DNA from: Drosophila pseudoobscura
Lineage: Eukaryota > Arthropoda > Insecta > Diptera > Drosophilidae
Direction of reading: 5' to 3'
Length of the DNA stretch: 64,000 nucleotides
Assembly: GCF_009870125.1 (NCBI RefSeq)
Contig: NC_046683.1
Coordinates: 42,609,869-42,673,868, forward strand
In this document: piece by piece, positions 13,230-23,309 of the stretch
How positions within the stretch are numbered: the first letter of the stretch is position 1
Layout of the letters: each line of letters begins with the position of its first letter
Position numbers and translations under genes: made by a program
Notes under the pieces: model-generated
Databases searched by the model: none
What the model was told of the DNA's origin: nothing
The model's input: the letters and a program-made list of their open reading frames with translations, nothing else

Positions 13230-13890
13230 AAGTACCTACCTTCCGGCCGGATGATACCCCACAAACCATGCAGAGATATTAGAGTGAATAAAACATGCAT
13301 ATTATTAAAAATATTTTCGACTTGCGTAGAGCTAATCTTACTTGCCAAAACAGAAATATATTTTTGCACGAGTACGAGTTTGGTTTTTACTTTTTACCCT
13401 TCAGCCAGAGCAGCTCAAGGGCTGCAATCAAGTATAATTTTTCAAAGGAAATTATTACAACCAGAGACTTCCCTAAGACAGTGTATGTTAGACTGGGTCA
13501 AAGAATAGAAGTATTCATTGCAACTAATGCCCACTATTCGGGCTTATGGCGACCCGGCTGTACAGGTCTTGGCCCGGCCAGATAAATTCTATAACTACTG
13601 CTACAACATTCTTATTCAGATATACTTACTAACAACCAGGAGTGTGCTGAGTTCCAGTAAGTAATCTGTACAAAATTCGGATTAAACAGCTACATATGTA
13701 CATGTATTCATACTCTTATTCATACCGAATTAGCTGGTTAAAAGAAACTTGTGCGAAACATGTTGAATAAATAATACAAAGCATTGCATTTCAATTTGCT
13801 TTCAATACGGGCATAAGCTGTGTGAACGAATGTGTTCGAGTGAAGTGATTTTTAAATACTTGTAGCGGTTTAAGCTTTTATCCTTACCAG

Positions 13891-14105
13891 CCACTCTACT
13901 GGGCTGCCCCCAACCCCAGCCCAAGCCCCAACCCCAACCCCGACCCAAACCCGAGACCCACTTCAGTTCACGTCATGAACATGATTATGGACTTTATGAA
14001 TGTGTAGCAAAGCGAATGGGATTGGAAAGTGTTTGCCTAAACTCTACGAAGTGTAGATACGCTTGTAGAGAAGAATGTACTCTAAGAAAGAATGAATTCA
14101 AATAA
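13891..14105 (+). CDS. Candidate terminal exon of an unrecognised small cysteine-rich secreted protein
   Basis: After a good acceptor (TCCTTACCAG at 13881-13890), a phase-1 reading runs 70 codons to TAA at 14103. It starts with the hydrophobic TLLGC, passes through a Pro-Gln/Lys/Arg dipeptide stretch, then gives a compact cysteine-rich tail: C-x10-C-x5-C-x3-C-x3-C with an NST glycosylation sequon. The phase matches the intron that interrupts the signal peptide in three neighbouring Eig71E genes. I found no convincing first exon with an ATG, so the gene is incomplete as described. The proline-rich part overlaps a CCCCAA-type repeat that is also open in another frame, which weakens the case. 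No family recognised. Confidence 0.4.
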
Positions 14106-15591
14106 TTTGAATTTCGCATAAGGTACAAGGGGAAAATGATATGCAACGTTGTAACGATGTCGGTGTAGTGTGTATATCCATCGGTCTTGGAGAAAAGTTG
14201 TCATACTATTTACGGCCAGCTGGTGTTAACTGCTTACATAATATATGAAAATTGAAAATCTCTTTGAGTTGCACTTGAAAAATGCTTGGACCATGCTGAC
14301 CATGATGATGAACTTTGTAAAACTCTTGACCACATTTGCCGCACCCGTTCCAGCAACCTCACACCACTGCTGTAGACCCCAGTCCTTCCTTTCAACTGCT
14401 TTCCACTTTGGAAATGTCCGGCCAGCTGACGTCCCAAAGATTCCACAGACCATGGCGAACAGAGGGAAATGGGAACGTGGAAGAAGCTTGGAATGGGTTT
14501 GAAATTGGAGCTGTAGACAGAGGGGCCAGGGAATGCATTGCACTTGGCTTTAGCGCCACTTGTAAGTGTACTTTTTATTTGAGCCAACAAAGTATGTTCA
14601 CACATACATACACATGTATGAATATACGTACATATATACAGATGTACAGATATAACCATGCCCTTTGTCAAGTGCTTCAAGCGCTCGGATTTGGCGTTCA
14701 CACTTGGACTTTTACTCCGGCTGACTTTTACTCGTGTCGCCGACAGCTAAGCGGTGATAATCGCTTTTCGCTTTTGAATTGAATTTGAGCACGTAAGACT
14801 TCCACGCAGATCCAAAAATACAAAAAATGGAAAGGAGTGGAGCTTCAAGAACTTGGACCCTGGCCATCAGAGAAAGGGCGTTTTCATGGCTTCCATTGTC
14901 TCCGGCATTGCTTTTTACTATATTTTTTGCGACTTTATACTCACTCCTGCCACCATTGTATATTTTACTGCTTCCTGTGCCTTCCGATTTCAACCCCAAA
15001 GCTTAGGTTTTTATATTGAAATACGTCCCGTTCTTATATATTTTAAACCAGATATAATCGTCCTATTTTGATTACTTTTTGCTGATATATAAAAAATATT
15101 ATAAATATTACATATTGCATTTTTCAAAATTTTGTTCAACTATTTTCAGAGGCAATAAAGCATTTTGAACAAAGATATATGGTATGGAGGGTTATTTTCT
15201 GGGTAAGAAAAAGATGTCCGTGCGGAAAGGTCCGAAATCAAACCATGGCTCTTGTCCAAATTCAACCAAGCCTCCGGATGGGACTGGCCGTAATCTGCAA
15301 TAATTGGGAAACATCGGAAACGCATCCTTCAGGGTGATACGCACATCCACATCTAATATATCCTAAAACTCGAAGAGTACTGGGGATAAGAAATCTGATT
15401 TTAACCATGTTTCCCCACCCCTTTCCGCTTTTATGTCTGGCTACCGAGGAATAATTCCAGTGGTGCTTCCTTCTTTCAGCTGCAAAAATCTAGCAAAAAC
15501 CAGTATACCCTCGTTTAAAATTCGATTTTTTTCAATGATCTCTTGTAGATTTTATTTTCAATTATCATCATTATCGATTGGCAATGCCGGC
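14106..15591. other. Intergenic stretch between the Eig71E pairs
   Basis: Several overlapping frames near 14226-14782 are open on both strands, but none resembles a known family and none has linked splice sites, so none is called. TATG/TACA-type repeats lie near 14600-14650. A TTTATT at 15551 could serve as the minus-strand poly(A) signal of the gene ending at 15592. Confidence 0.5.
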
Positions 15592-16027
15592 TCAGTTCCT
15601 GACACGTCGCATTCTGGCAAGTTCAGCTATATCGCCGCAGTTCATCCGGCGGTCGGATCCTATAGACAATGGTAATACCGCTTAGGATAGCCCTTAATGT
15701 ACAACATATTAAGTCGACTTACCCAGGCAATTCAATCTAGTAAGCTCGCATCGGTTAATATCGCGCCAAACCCAGGTATTGCGAGTCCTCCTCCTGCACT
15801 CCCTGTTCAACGTGGGGAGATTACGGTTCCGATCACCCGCAGTTTCCGGGCGATTCACGCAGCTATCGCACGCCCGTTTCAGTTGCTCGCAGTCATCCCT
15901 CTGACCAGCTATCAGAGTTATGCAGACGACTGTAAACGACAGGAATAGCTAGGGATAGTCCCAACAAATGATAGATTAGTTGTACGGACTCACCAACAAA
16001 TACAGCCAAAACTATGGGGATATTCAT
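15592..16027 (-). CDS. Eig71E (L71) family small secreted cysteine-rich protein, class 2
   Basis: Three minus-strand exons: 16027-15994, 15929-15723 and 15659-15592 (34+207+68 nt, phases consistent), giving 102 residues. Donors are GTGAGT and GTAAGT. The first acceptor must be the TTTACAG ending at 15930, because the earlier CCCTAG would bring an in-frame stop. The leader MNIPIVLAVF continues into a hydrophobic core and probably ends at IAG before QRDDC. Cysteines are spaced C-x6-C-x2-C-x20-C-x15-C-x6-C-x8-C and the tail is IAEL.RMRR, closely matching the gene at 12873. It is transcribed divergently from the Eig71Ee-like gene at 16422. A TATAAAA box on the minus strand (16111-16105) has a TCAGTA initiator about 28 bases downstream. 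Likely an ecdysone-controlled secreted peptide; individual orthology not assigned. Confidence 0.82.
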
Positions 16028-16421
16028 TCTCTCCGTCTATTTTTCGCCGATGGAAATTGCTATGTAGTTCTGATAACTACTGAAGACCCAGTCATGTCCG
16101 GGCTTTTTATATACATATGTACCTACCGACCAAAAAACAAAATATCTCTCCAAAACAATGAATAAAACTGATGCAATGCGAGTACAAAGAGAAAAAAAGG
16201 CGAAAACCCTCAAAGGAAATATTTGACAATAAGAGTTGATTGTCTTTTAGCCATTTGAATGCACTGATGTTCCGTATTTCCCGATACTCGCAATAATGGA
16301 ATCTTCCCCATACAGAGAAAACAGTTGTTTCCCAAAATATATGTACCGTTCCTTATAAAAGCCCAAGCACCCGCACTGTTCCATCACAGAACTTCAGTAA
16401 GTTTTCAGTGACAACACCAAA
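16028..16421. promoter_or_regulatory. Shared divergent promoter region of the second Eig71E pair
   Basis: A TATA box for each direction is visible. The minus-strand TATAAAA (16111-16105) serves the gene at 15592-16027, with a TCAGTA initiator near 16085-16080. The plus-strand TATAAAA (16354-16360) serves the gene at 16422, with an ATCACA-type initiator near 16383-16388. The 394-base spacing between start codons is close to the 411 bases of the first pair. Confidence 0.75.
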
Positions 16422-17213
16422 ATGTGGAAAATCGCTTTGCTATTGGGTGAGAGCATAGGACCTCGCAGTTGCAACATAAAATTCTGACATTATTAAGTTC
16501 CAGCTATCGGTTGCATCTGTGTGGCTAGCCAGGCCACGACGAGGGCCACGACGAGGGCCCCGAGGGGCTCAGACGTTTGCCGGCGCCTGAACGATAGGTG
16601 TCTGCGCAATCAGGACCGCCTGGGAACTACCAACGATGTTACGCAGATCTATAATAGCAATTGTCGCAGGAGTCAGGCCAACTGGCGCGATATCTCCCGA
16701 TGCGATTTGGCTAGAGCCACCTGTCAATGTAAGCCCGCGAAGGATAGTCCGGCGTACAGCAAAAATGGTGTACCCAATTGTTAATTCATCAATCGATTTA
16801 TTATGTTTGCAGTGACTATAGTGCGATGCGGGACACTTTCCTGTGACAATGTGAGAAGAGCCCTTCAGTCCGGCCCAACCCGACGTCCAACTCGGCGCAC
16901 TCCACCCACTCCACGTACCCCACGTACCCCAACTCCACGGACCCCACGCCCCACACGAACTCCTCGCCCCACACGTACTCCCCGCCCTACGCGAACTCCG
17001 CCCACACCGCGAACCCCAACTCCCCGCACTCCTCGCCCCACGCGTACTCCCCGCCCTACGCGAACTCCGCCCACACCGCGAACCCCAACTCCCCGCACTC
17101 CTCGCCCCACACGTACTCCCCGCCCTACGCGAACTCCTCGCCCAACGCCTACACCCCGCACGCCACGCCCACGGACCACTCGGCGACCCACTTCCACAGT
17201 GGCATCTGAATAA
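16422..17213 (+). CDS. Eig71Ee: Eig71Ee-like mucin with cysteine-rich head
   Basis: Three exons: 16422-16446, 16504-16728 and 16813-17213 (25+225+401 nt), giving 216 residues ending VASE. The signal peptide (MWKIALLLAIGCICVASQA) is interrupted by intron 1 after MWKIALLL. The head has seven cysteines spaced exactly as in the gene at 12052 (C-x6-C-x20-C-x12-C-x6-C-x6-C-x4-C). From about residue 109 the protein becomes a Pro-Thr-Arg tail of TPRPTRTP-type units. A cysteine-rich L71-type head plus a threonine-rich tail is the architecture of Eig71Ee (gene VII/I71-7), a salivary and immune-tissue mucin linked to hemolymph clotting. The ortholog is inferred from architecture and position. The tail is unusually arginine-rich, so it should be strongly basic if lightly glycosylated. 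TATAAAA at 16354; AATAAA overlaps the stop codon. Confidence 0.8.
16959..17150 (+). repeat. 69-bp tandem repeat coding the mucin tail
   Basis: Units begin at 16959, 17028 and 17097. The first two are nearly identical over 69 bases (23 codons) and the third diverges partway. Each unit encodes alternating TPRPTRTP and PPTPRTPTPRT motifs. The repeat lies in frame inside the last exon of the mucin gene, so unit gain or loss would preserve the frame. It also opens a long antisense frame, which is a by-product of the repeat. Confidence 0.85.
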
Positions 17214-19618
17214 AATAATCACGGACAATCACGGACACGGATACCTCTGAAGACTAACCCATTTTTAAATCCTTTCAATGAAAAACAATAAACACTTCAA
17301 TGCTCTCTACTACTACTACTACTACCACTACTACTTTAATTTGAGTTCTTCTAGGACACCCACATATCCAAAGCTAAGGGTTAACAAGGGTTTCTTGAAG
17401 GGGTATTCGTGTGTTCTTAGGAAACGTGCCAAAAATTGTTTTAGTGGGCGTGCAGAGTATAACTTCGCTATTTATTAAAAGTGCCACTTAAGCCAGAGGA
17501 TGGGAAACGTTTGAGCCGAGACACACGTGTCTGGCGGTAGGACAATGGCAAAAAGTGAAAACAAATTCATCTGCGAATTCATCCTAAAAGTATGCACTCA
17601 AAAGAGCGTTCGTATGACTCGGCTATAGATTCTGATCATGTACTACATATAAGTACATATGTGCTTCCCTCTGGCTAAATACATTTCGTGCAGATCCACC
17701 AGTAAACCTCTGTACTCTTTGAGAAGAGTAAGAGTGTTCGCAATCCGGTATGATATATCTTAAATCTACAAAACAAGTATTTATCCAAAAATTTCTAGAG
17801 TTTCCTGTCTTTGTGAATCCTTTAAAGCCATCTGAGTCTATAAGCTACTCATTCCTGATCATTAAGTTTACCTTTCTCGTTGATCATTTGTGTATGCATC
17901 CAATACGAATCTTTGTTTAGCGGGTCTGAACAGTTCGAGTGTCACGTAGTTTACACGAAAAAGAGCAGTCTAGCAGTCACCACAAATTGATTGCAATTAC
18001 TATTAACACATACTTGTAGAACTCAAATTTATGTTTAGTAATATTAAATTTTCTCTAAAAATTTAGCTTTGCCTAAGGCTCAGGTTAAGTCTTCTTTTGC
18101 ATCCAAATAGTAACAATGTTTTTGATAATATTTCCATCGTGATATGGAAATAGTTGTTTGGTTAGTAATCCTTTAGCTATTTTAGAGGTTTTCTTATTGT
18201 GATTGTATGATGATGGGGCATTTTTGTTCGGCATTTGAATCAGAATATAGAGGATGCTCTTGAAGATTTCCATCACCTACTAACTGTATTTTATTAGGTT
18301 TTCTGAATCCCTGATTTGAGTCCCATTAATATCTATTGGTATAACATAAAGCCATTTAAAAGAGAATTTTACTGTCACATGGGTGGCTTAAGCCTGTTAA
18401 TTATATATATGGATTTTTTTGTGCTTAATCAGTTTTTCGATATTGAATGAAATCTATATTCATTTATTTTCGGTAAATGGCAACAAATTTACAATAAAGC
18501 AAAGAGGACTTGTAATGACCTTTCAAACCATTCTTTAATTGCCCATTCCTTCAGAAAATACATACATCAAAAATTAGTTGTATGTTTACCAAATCATTGA
18601 AGGTTGATGATCTATGTATATATTAACATAGAAAAGAGGTTCATGTACGGGATTTTACACCAAGTTCTAGCGCATACCACAGCCCAGAGCGGTGCCGAAC
18701 ATTTTTCCAAAAGCCCCGGACAACAGCAAACGCAGTGAACAGACACTGGCCATAATACTAATAATAGTACCTAGAACGGGTGATAAAAATAAACCTTTCA
18801 GATGACGTTGTACTGTAAATATAATACAAATTTAGCAGAATTTAGTCATAAATGTGATAATTATACAGGTCCCTCATAACTGTACGGATAGCTGGCCCTA
18901 AAAGCTGCAGCTCTGACGATCACCGCGAACCGCTCTCGCCAAAGCCGTTTTGGTTCCCCCCCAGAGTCGTGGCAACTCTCGCAATTAAACAAAAGTCAGT
19001 CAAAAATTAATAAAAAGAAAACCTGAAAACAGGCCCAGCTGGATAGACTCGCACGCAGGCGTTAACACATATACCATATTGTTTAAACAAGAGATGAGAT
19101 TCTGTCTCTGGCTCTGTCTCTGTCGCTGACGCTGGCGCTGCCGCCTGTCTATCCGTCTATCCGTATATCCGTCTGTTTGTCTCTCCATCTATCTGCTTAA
19201 ATACACAACGTGATAACGAAGATTGCAGGCATAAAGCCGGCAGAGACAAAATTTGGAGACCACTGCCGTCTGTTGTTGGTGCTGTTGTGGTGTTCCCAGG
19301 GCATTTTCACACACCGACAAATAAGCCAATCCACATCGAGAAGGAAGAACAAAATACGTATATAAATATATGAAAATGTAGAGGATGTCGTTTTTCTCTG
19401 TTGCCCATTTGCCGAGTTGCCCAGTTGCCCAGTTGCCCCAGTTGCTGGCGGGTAACCTAAGAAACAGTCACGTTTCGCGAGGCAGTTGCTCGTTTCGCTA
19501 TATTTCGTGTAGCAAACTACGTTTTTATTATAATAAATTGGCATATTGATTCGCTGGCTGCCTATGTGAGTGAGTGATTGACTGACTGACTGACTGATTG
19601 AGTTACTAAGCTGCAATC
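17214..19618. other. Intergenic, mostly non-coding
   Basis: Contains a TAC trinucleotide run near 17307-17335 and CCAGTTGCC units near 19414-19446. A GACT run lies just upstream of the next gene (19573-19597), probably in its 5' leader. A 28-codon minus-strand frame at 18753-18667 is discussed as a finding. Nothing else is supported. Confidence 0.5.
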
Positions 19619-22600
19619 ATGTCGAACTTCACAGTAGTTCGTCTGACCAAAGTTCAGCCCTATCTGCTCACGGTGGGCAGCAGTTATGCGGCCCTGGCCA
19701 ATGTGGACGGTTTCTATGCCAAGGCCCTGGACCCCAGCGGGAGCTATGACAATCGCACGGCAGACAGCAGGCTGGCGCTGTTTGAGGAAGAGAACTCCAG
19801 CTATCGATCCACCTCGACCATTGTGCTAATGGTTTCCGCCTGGACACTACTGATTTTGGGCTTTGTCTTCTGCTGCTGTGCCGAGTGCTGTGGCGTCAGC
19901 GTCTGGAGGGGCAAGAAGCGTTCTACCATTGAGGCACTCAATGGCGCAGAGCGCGGAGGAGAAGGCGGTGAAGGTGGTGCTGGTCCTCGTTCTAGACCTG
20001 CTTCTGGTGGAGGTGGAGTTGCAGCCAGCACTGGTGGTAGTGGTAGTGGGAGTGGCCACCATCAGCTGAGCGCAGGTGAGTTTAAAGCTTTTGTAGTGGG
20101 GAATAAAGAATACTTTTAGGCTTCCATGGGGAAATATGTACAATATAAACTGTGGAGGGGGAAAACAGTAGCCTACCCTACCCTACCGTGGACCTCACGC
20201 AACTGGAGTCATATTTCACAAAATATCAAAAAATCGCAACAATAAACGAGGATCAGTGGTATAAGGAATACGAAATACGCTTTCTTGTAGGTCTGTGATA
20301 AAAAAAAAGTTGCGAAATCGTATAATACATGTATTTATTTCTATAACACTACAAATATTGATTTCTCAAACTAGCAATTTCCATCCACTATATGTCTGTA
20401 TTTATGTCATGCAACAATATACATGCACATATAAATAAAACCTTAACTGGCATGCAATTCAAAAGGAATTCTTAGCCCAAAATGTGTATAAAAAGCACAT
20501 TTGAATACAGTTAACGCTAACTGGCACTGAAATTGCTGAACTGCTTTTCGAGCGGCACGAAGGAGCCGCAAACTCTGTTTGTACTCATATTTGCCTGTTT
20601 GTGGGATTTCTCTGTGGACCAGACAGCGACAGCCTCCCTCATCGATATCATAAAATATTTAGCTATTTCTCGTGTTTCGTTTCGTTTCGTTTCGGCAAAT
20701 TTGGCATGCGTTTTGTCTGAAAATTGGCTTTTGGCCAAGTAAGCTAAAAGTGCAGTTCACGTTTCATATATGTACATACATACGTACATATGTGTGGATG
20801 TACATATGTACATATGGTGCGTATTCACTGCATCACGTCCCTGAAAGACCACATATTTTTACTTCAGTATCGGTTCATATGCCGCGCACAATGCTGCTCC
20901 TATTTGCATCATAGACAATAACCATAGTCTCAAAGATAGGAATATTGCTTTTCATTAAACAGATATTGTTGTGCGCCGAGCACCAGGCCAGAGCCCCAAC
21001 ACACATACACAACTGGCAATAGGTCATTTCGATTCGAGGTCAAATATTTTGCAAATTTGTTTGGGATTAAAGTTTTCCTGGGATTGGTCTCAGGGCTCCG
21101 GGTTTTATTCTCAGAGCCACTGGAATGGTGCTTTCAACTTTATTTGGGCTATAATTAGGTAGCTTATTATGTTTAGGCAAATGACATAATAACAAGCATA
21201 ATTAAATGTAGATATAATTCCATTATTGACATCGTTTCAATGGATAAATATTATTTAAACAAAACAGGGCACCAAATGTTCCATAAATGCCACCAAATGT
21301 ACATCCAGAAAAAGACAAAGGGGGCAGGAGTCGGGTCTGAGGACCGGGTCCCATACACAAAGCACCATATGGTCGAAATATAAGCAATTGGTATGTACAA
21401 CTGTGCCTGCTCTGGCGCTTGTCTGCTCAAACCGAGAGTTGAGAAAGAAAAATGCTCCTATGTATTTCTGAACTCCTCGTGCAGCTGAAGTTGGCTCTAG
21501 AAACTGAGGAAAACTGCAGCATTTTTGTATATAACTTGCTCAGAAGTATGTTTGAGTGAAAAGACACTAAAAAGGAATAAAACAATAAGTTTAATAAGAA
21601 AATTCTGACTCTACGCAAGTTTTATGACCCTCAACTTTAAGTTATTCGTTGCTGCAGGATAGTGGGAAAGTGGTTAATGCTACTAACGAATTTATTGGGC
21701 CCCCACTATAAGCGGTATTGAAAGAACACCAGGGAACGAGTTCGAAACGGAAGCGTGGAATATTAAATGTGATACCAACATGTTCTTAAAATATTGATAA
21801 ATAGGCATCTGCATTCTGACGTTGCGTTTCATTCGTACGAAAGAATGTTTCAAAAAGTTATGAAAAAGTCCAATTTTTAAACATAACTTGTTATGTACAT
21901 ATATTTGTATAGTAATTGTGTAGCCTAACAATGGTTCACTGACAATAATCGAGCCAACGATTTTGAAGCTATGAGCCAAAATGTGACCCGATGTTACGTT
22001 ACCAAAAACAGAATTGGTTTTTGAGGCTGGTGTATAAAATGGCAAAACTATGCGAATAGGGTAGGACTATCTGTAAAAGATGAGTGCATATATAAGAAAT
22101 ATTCAGTGCTAAATTTCAGAGTTGTTAAATATAAAATCCGTTCTTGTTTTTATTTTGTTTTGCTATAAGTCCGCGGAGCCATCTAACGTACGTTACCGAA
22201 TTTCGAGGAAATGAAAGTTTACAAATATACTGTTAACCGAAGCTCGGTCAATTTTCTGAAAACATGAGTATAAAAACGAAACAAATACCGTAAAAGTGAA
22301 CTTTTACTTATTTTAATAGGTTTTTCCAACAGAGTCAATGAAATAATTTTAAATTGGTTAAATTATCGTAAGTTAACTTTCAAGAATTTCTGAAAACAGT
22401 ACCGGGTATATGGAAATCTGTTTTTTATGATCTGTTTATTTAAGCTTTTTTATAGATGAACTAGCATTATTCAAGTTTTCAGTACCCTCTCAGTTCCGAA
22501 TGAATATCGATAGCTGCTATCCAATATTGTGAAAACTTTTTGATAAATGTCTCCTAGTTCATCCACCAATATTCATGAAAGTTAAGAGAACAGAAAACAA

Positions 22601-23309
22601 ATACCACCCATTAAACACCCATCGTTCTTACCTCTAAAAAAACCTAGTGGTATCTGCTGAGATGCAGATAAGCAGGCACTACTCTGTAATAAATTATATT
22701 TGCTCTACTCAAAGTCAAAAATCACAATAGAATCGCTCAGCTGAAGGAGATCAAAATCGGATCATAAAGCTCTCATAAGGACATGTGCAGGTCTATCGAA
22801 AGCGTGTTCCCCAAAGATAGTCTTTCTGCTTGTTTTATATTATTTATTCGTTTTAAAACCCGTAATGATTTTCTTCGGTTTTGTTTGCTGTTTACGCGCT
22901 TCATTGCTTCCTCTGCTCCTCTACTCCTGCTCTTCTGCACTCCTCCACTCCTCTTCTCATCTTTGCTACTTCTTGCATATAATTTTTTACGGCTTCTCAT
23001 CAGTTGAAGGCTCTGCTTATGTAGACTTTCATGGCACTTTGATTGCTCATTTGGCATTTATTTGATGATGCCAGAACTCTCGGGTCTTTAAATTATTCAT
23101 TGTGCGTGTGCTTGCTACCTCCAGTCCCCTACTCTCCCAGCATCTCAGCGATGAGCTCTGCGAGTTCTTTAAACATTCATGTCCCTCCTCTGGCCAGCGA
23201 GACGAACAAAAAAGAGGAAGCAAAGGACAACGCGCTGAAAACATCATTGGCCGACGGCGACCAGCTAAATGTGCGTAATTTTTACCGACAGCGAATAGAG
23301 AATGGATAA
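19619..23309 (+). CDS. Single-pass membrane protein, two exons, function unknown
   Basis: Exon 1 is 19619-20075 and exon 2 is 23149-23309. The donor is GCAG|GTGAGT. The acceptor follows a pyrimidine-rich tract (TCTCAG at 23143-23148). The phase-1 junction agrees and gives 205 residues. The first 66 residues lack a signal peptide but carry NFT, NRT and NSS sequons. A hydrophobic helix lies at about 67-84, followed by a cysteine cluster (FCCCAECCG, about 84-92), likely palmitoylated, then basic residues and a Gly/Ser-rich linker. The tail is hydrophilic and charged, ending RQRIENG. The topology (short glycosylated N-terminus outside, no leader) recalls the Commissureless family, and the gene lies next to one, but no PY motif is present, so comm3 is only a possibility. 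The 3.07-kb intron makes exon 2 an inference. AATAAA at 23522. Confidence 0.62.

Noticed and set aside
14226-14782. Overlapping frames of 105-155 codons on both strands
   Set aside because: They overlap each other in several frames, resemble no family, and include TACA-repeat sequence read as His/Tyr/Cys strings.
16569-17228. 219-codon minus-strand frame opposite the mucin exon
   Set aside because: It is a by-product of the Pro/Thr/Arg repeat; the sense gene has a signal peptide, splice sites and paralogues.
22773-23057. 94-codon charged minus-strand frame
   Set aside because: It lies opposite the pyrimidine-rich tract leading into exon 2 of the membrane-protein gene; Lys/Arg/Ser richness follows from that composition.
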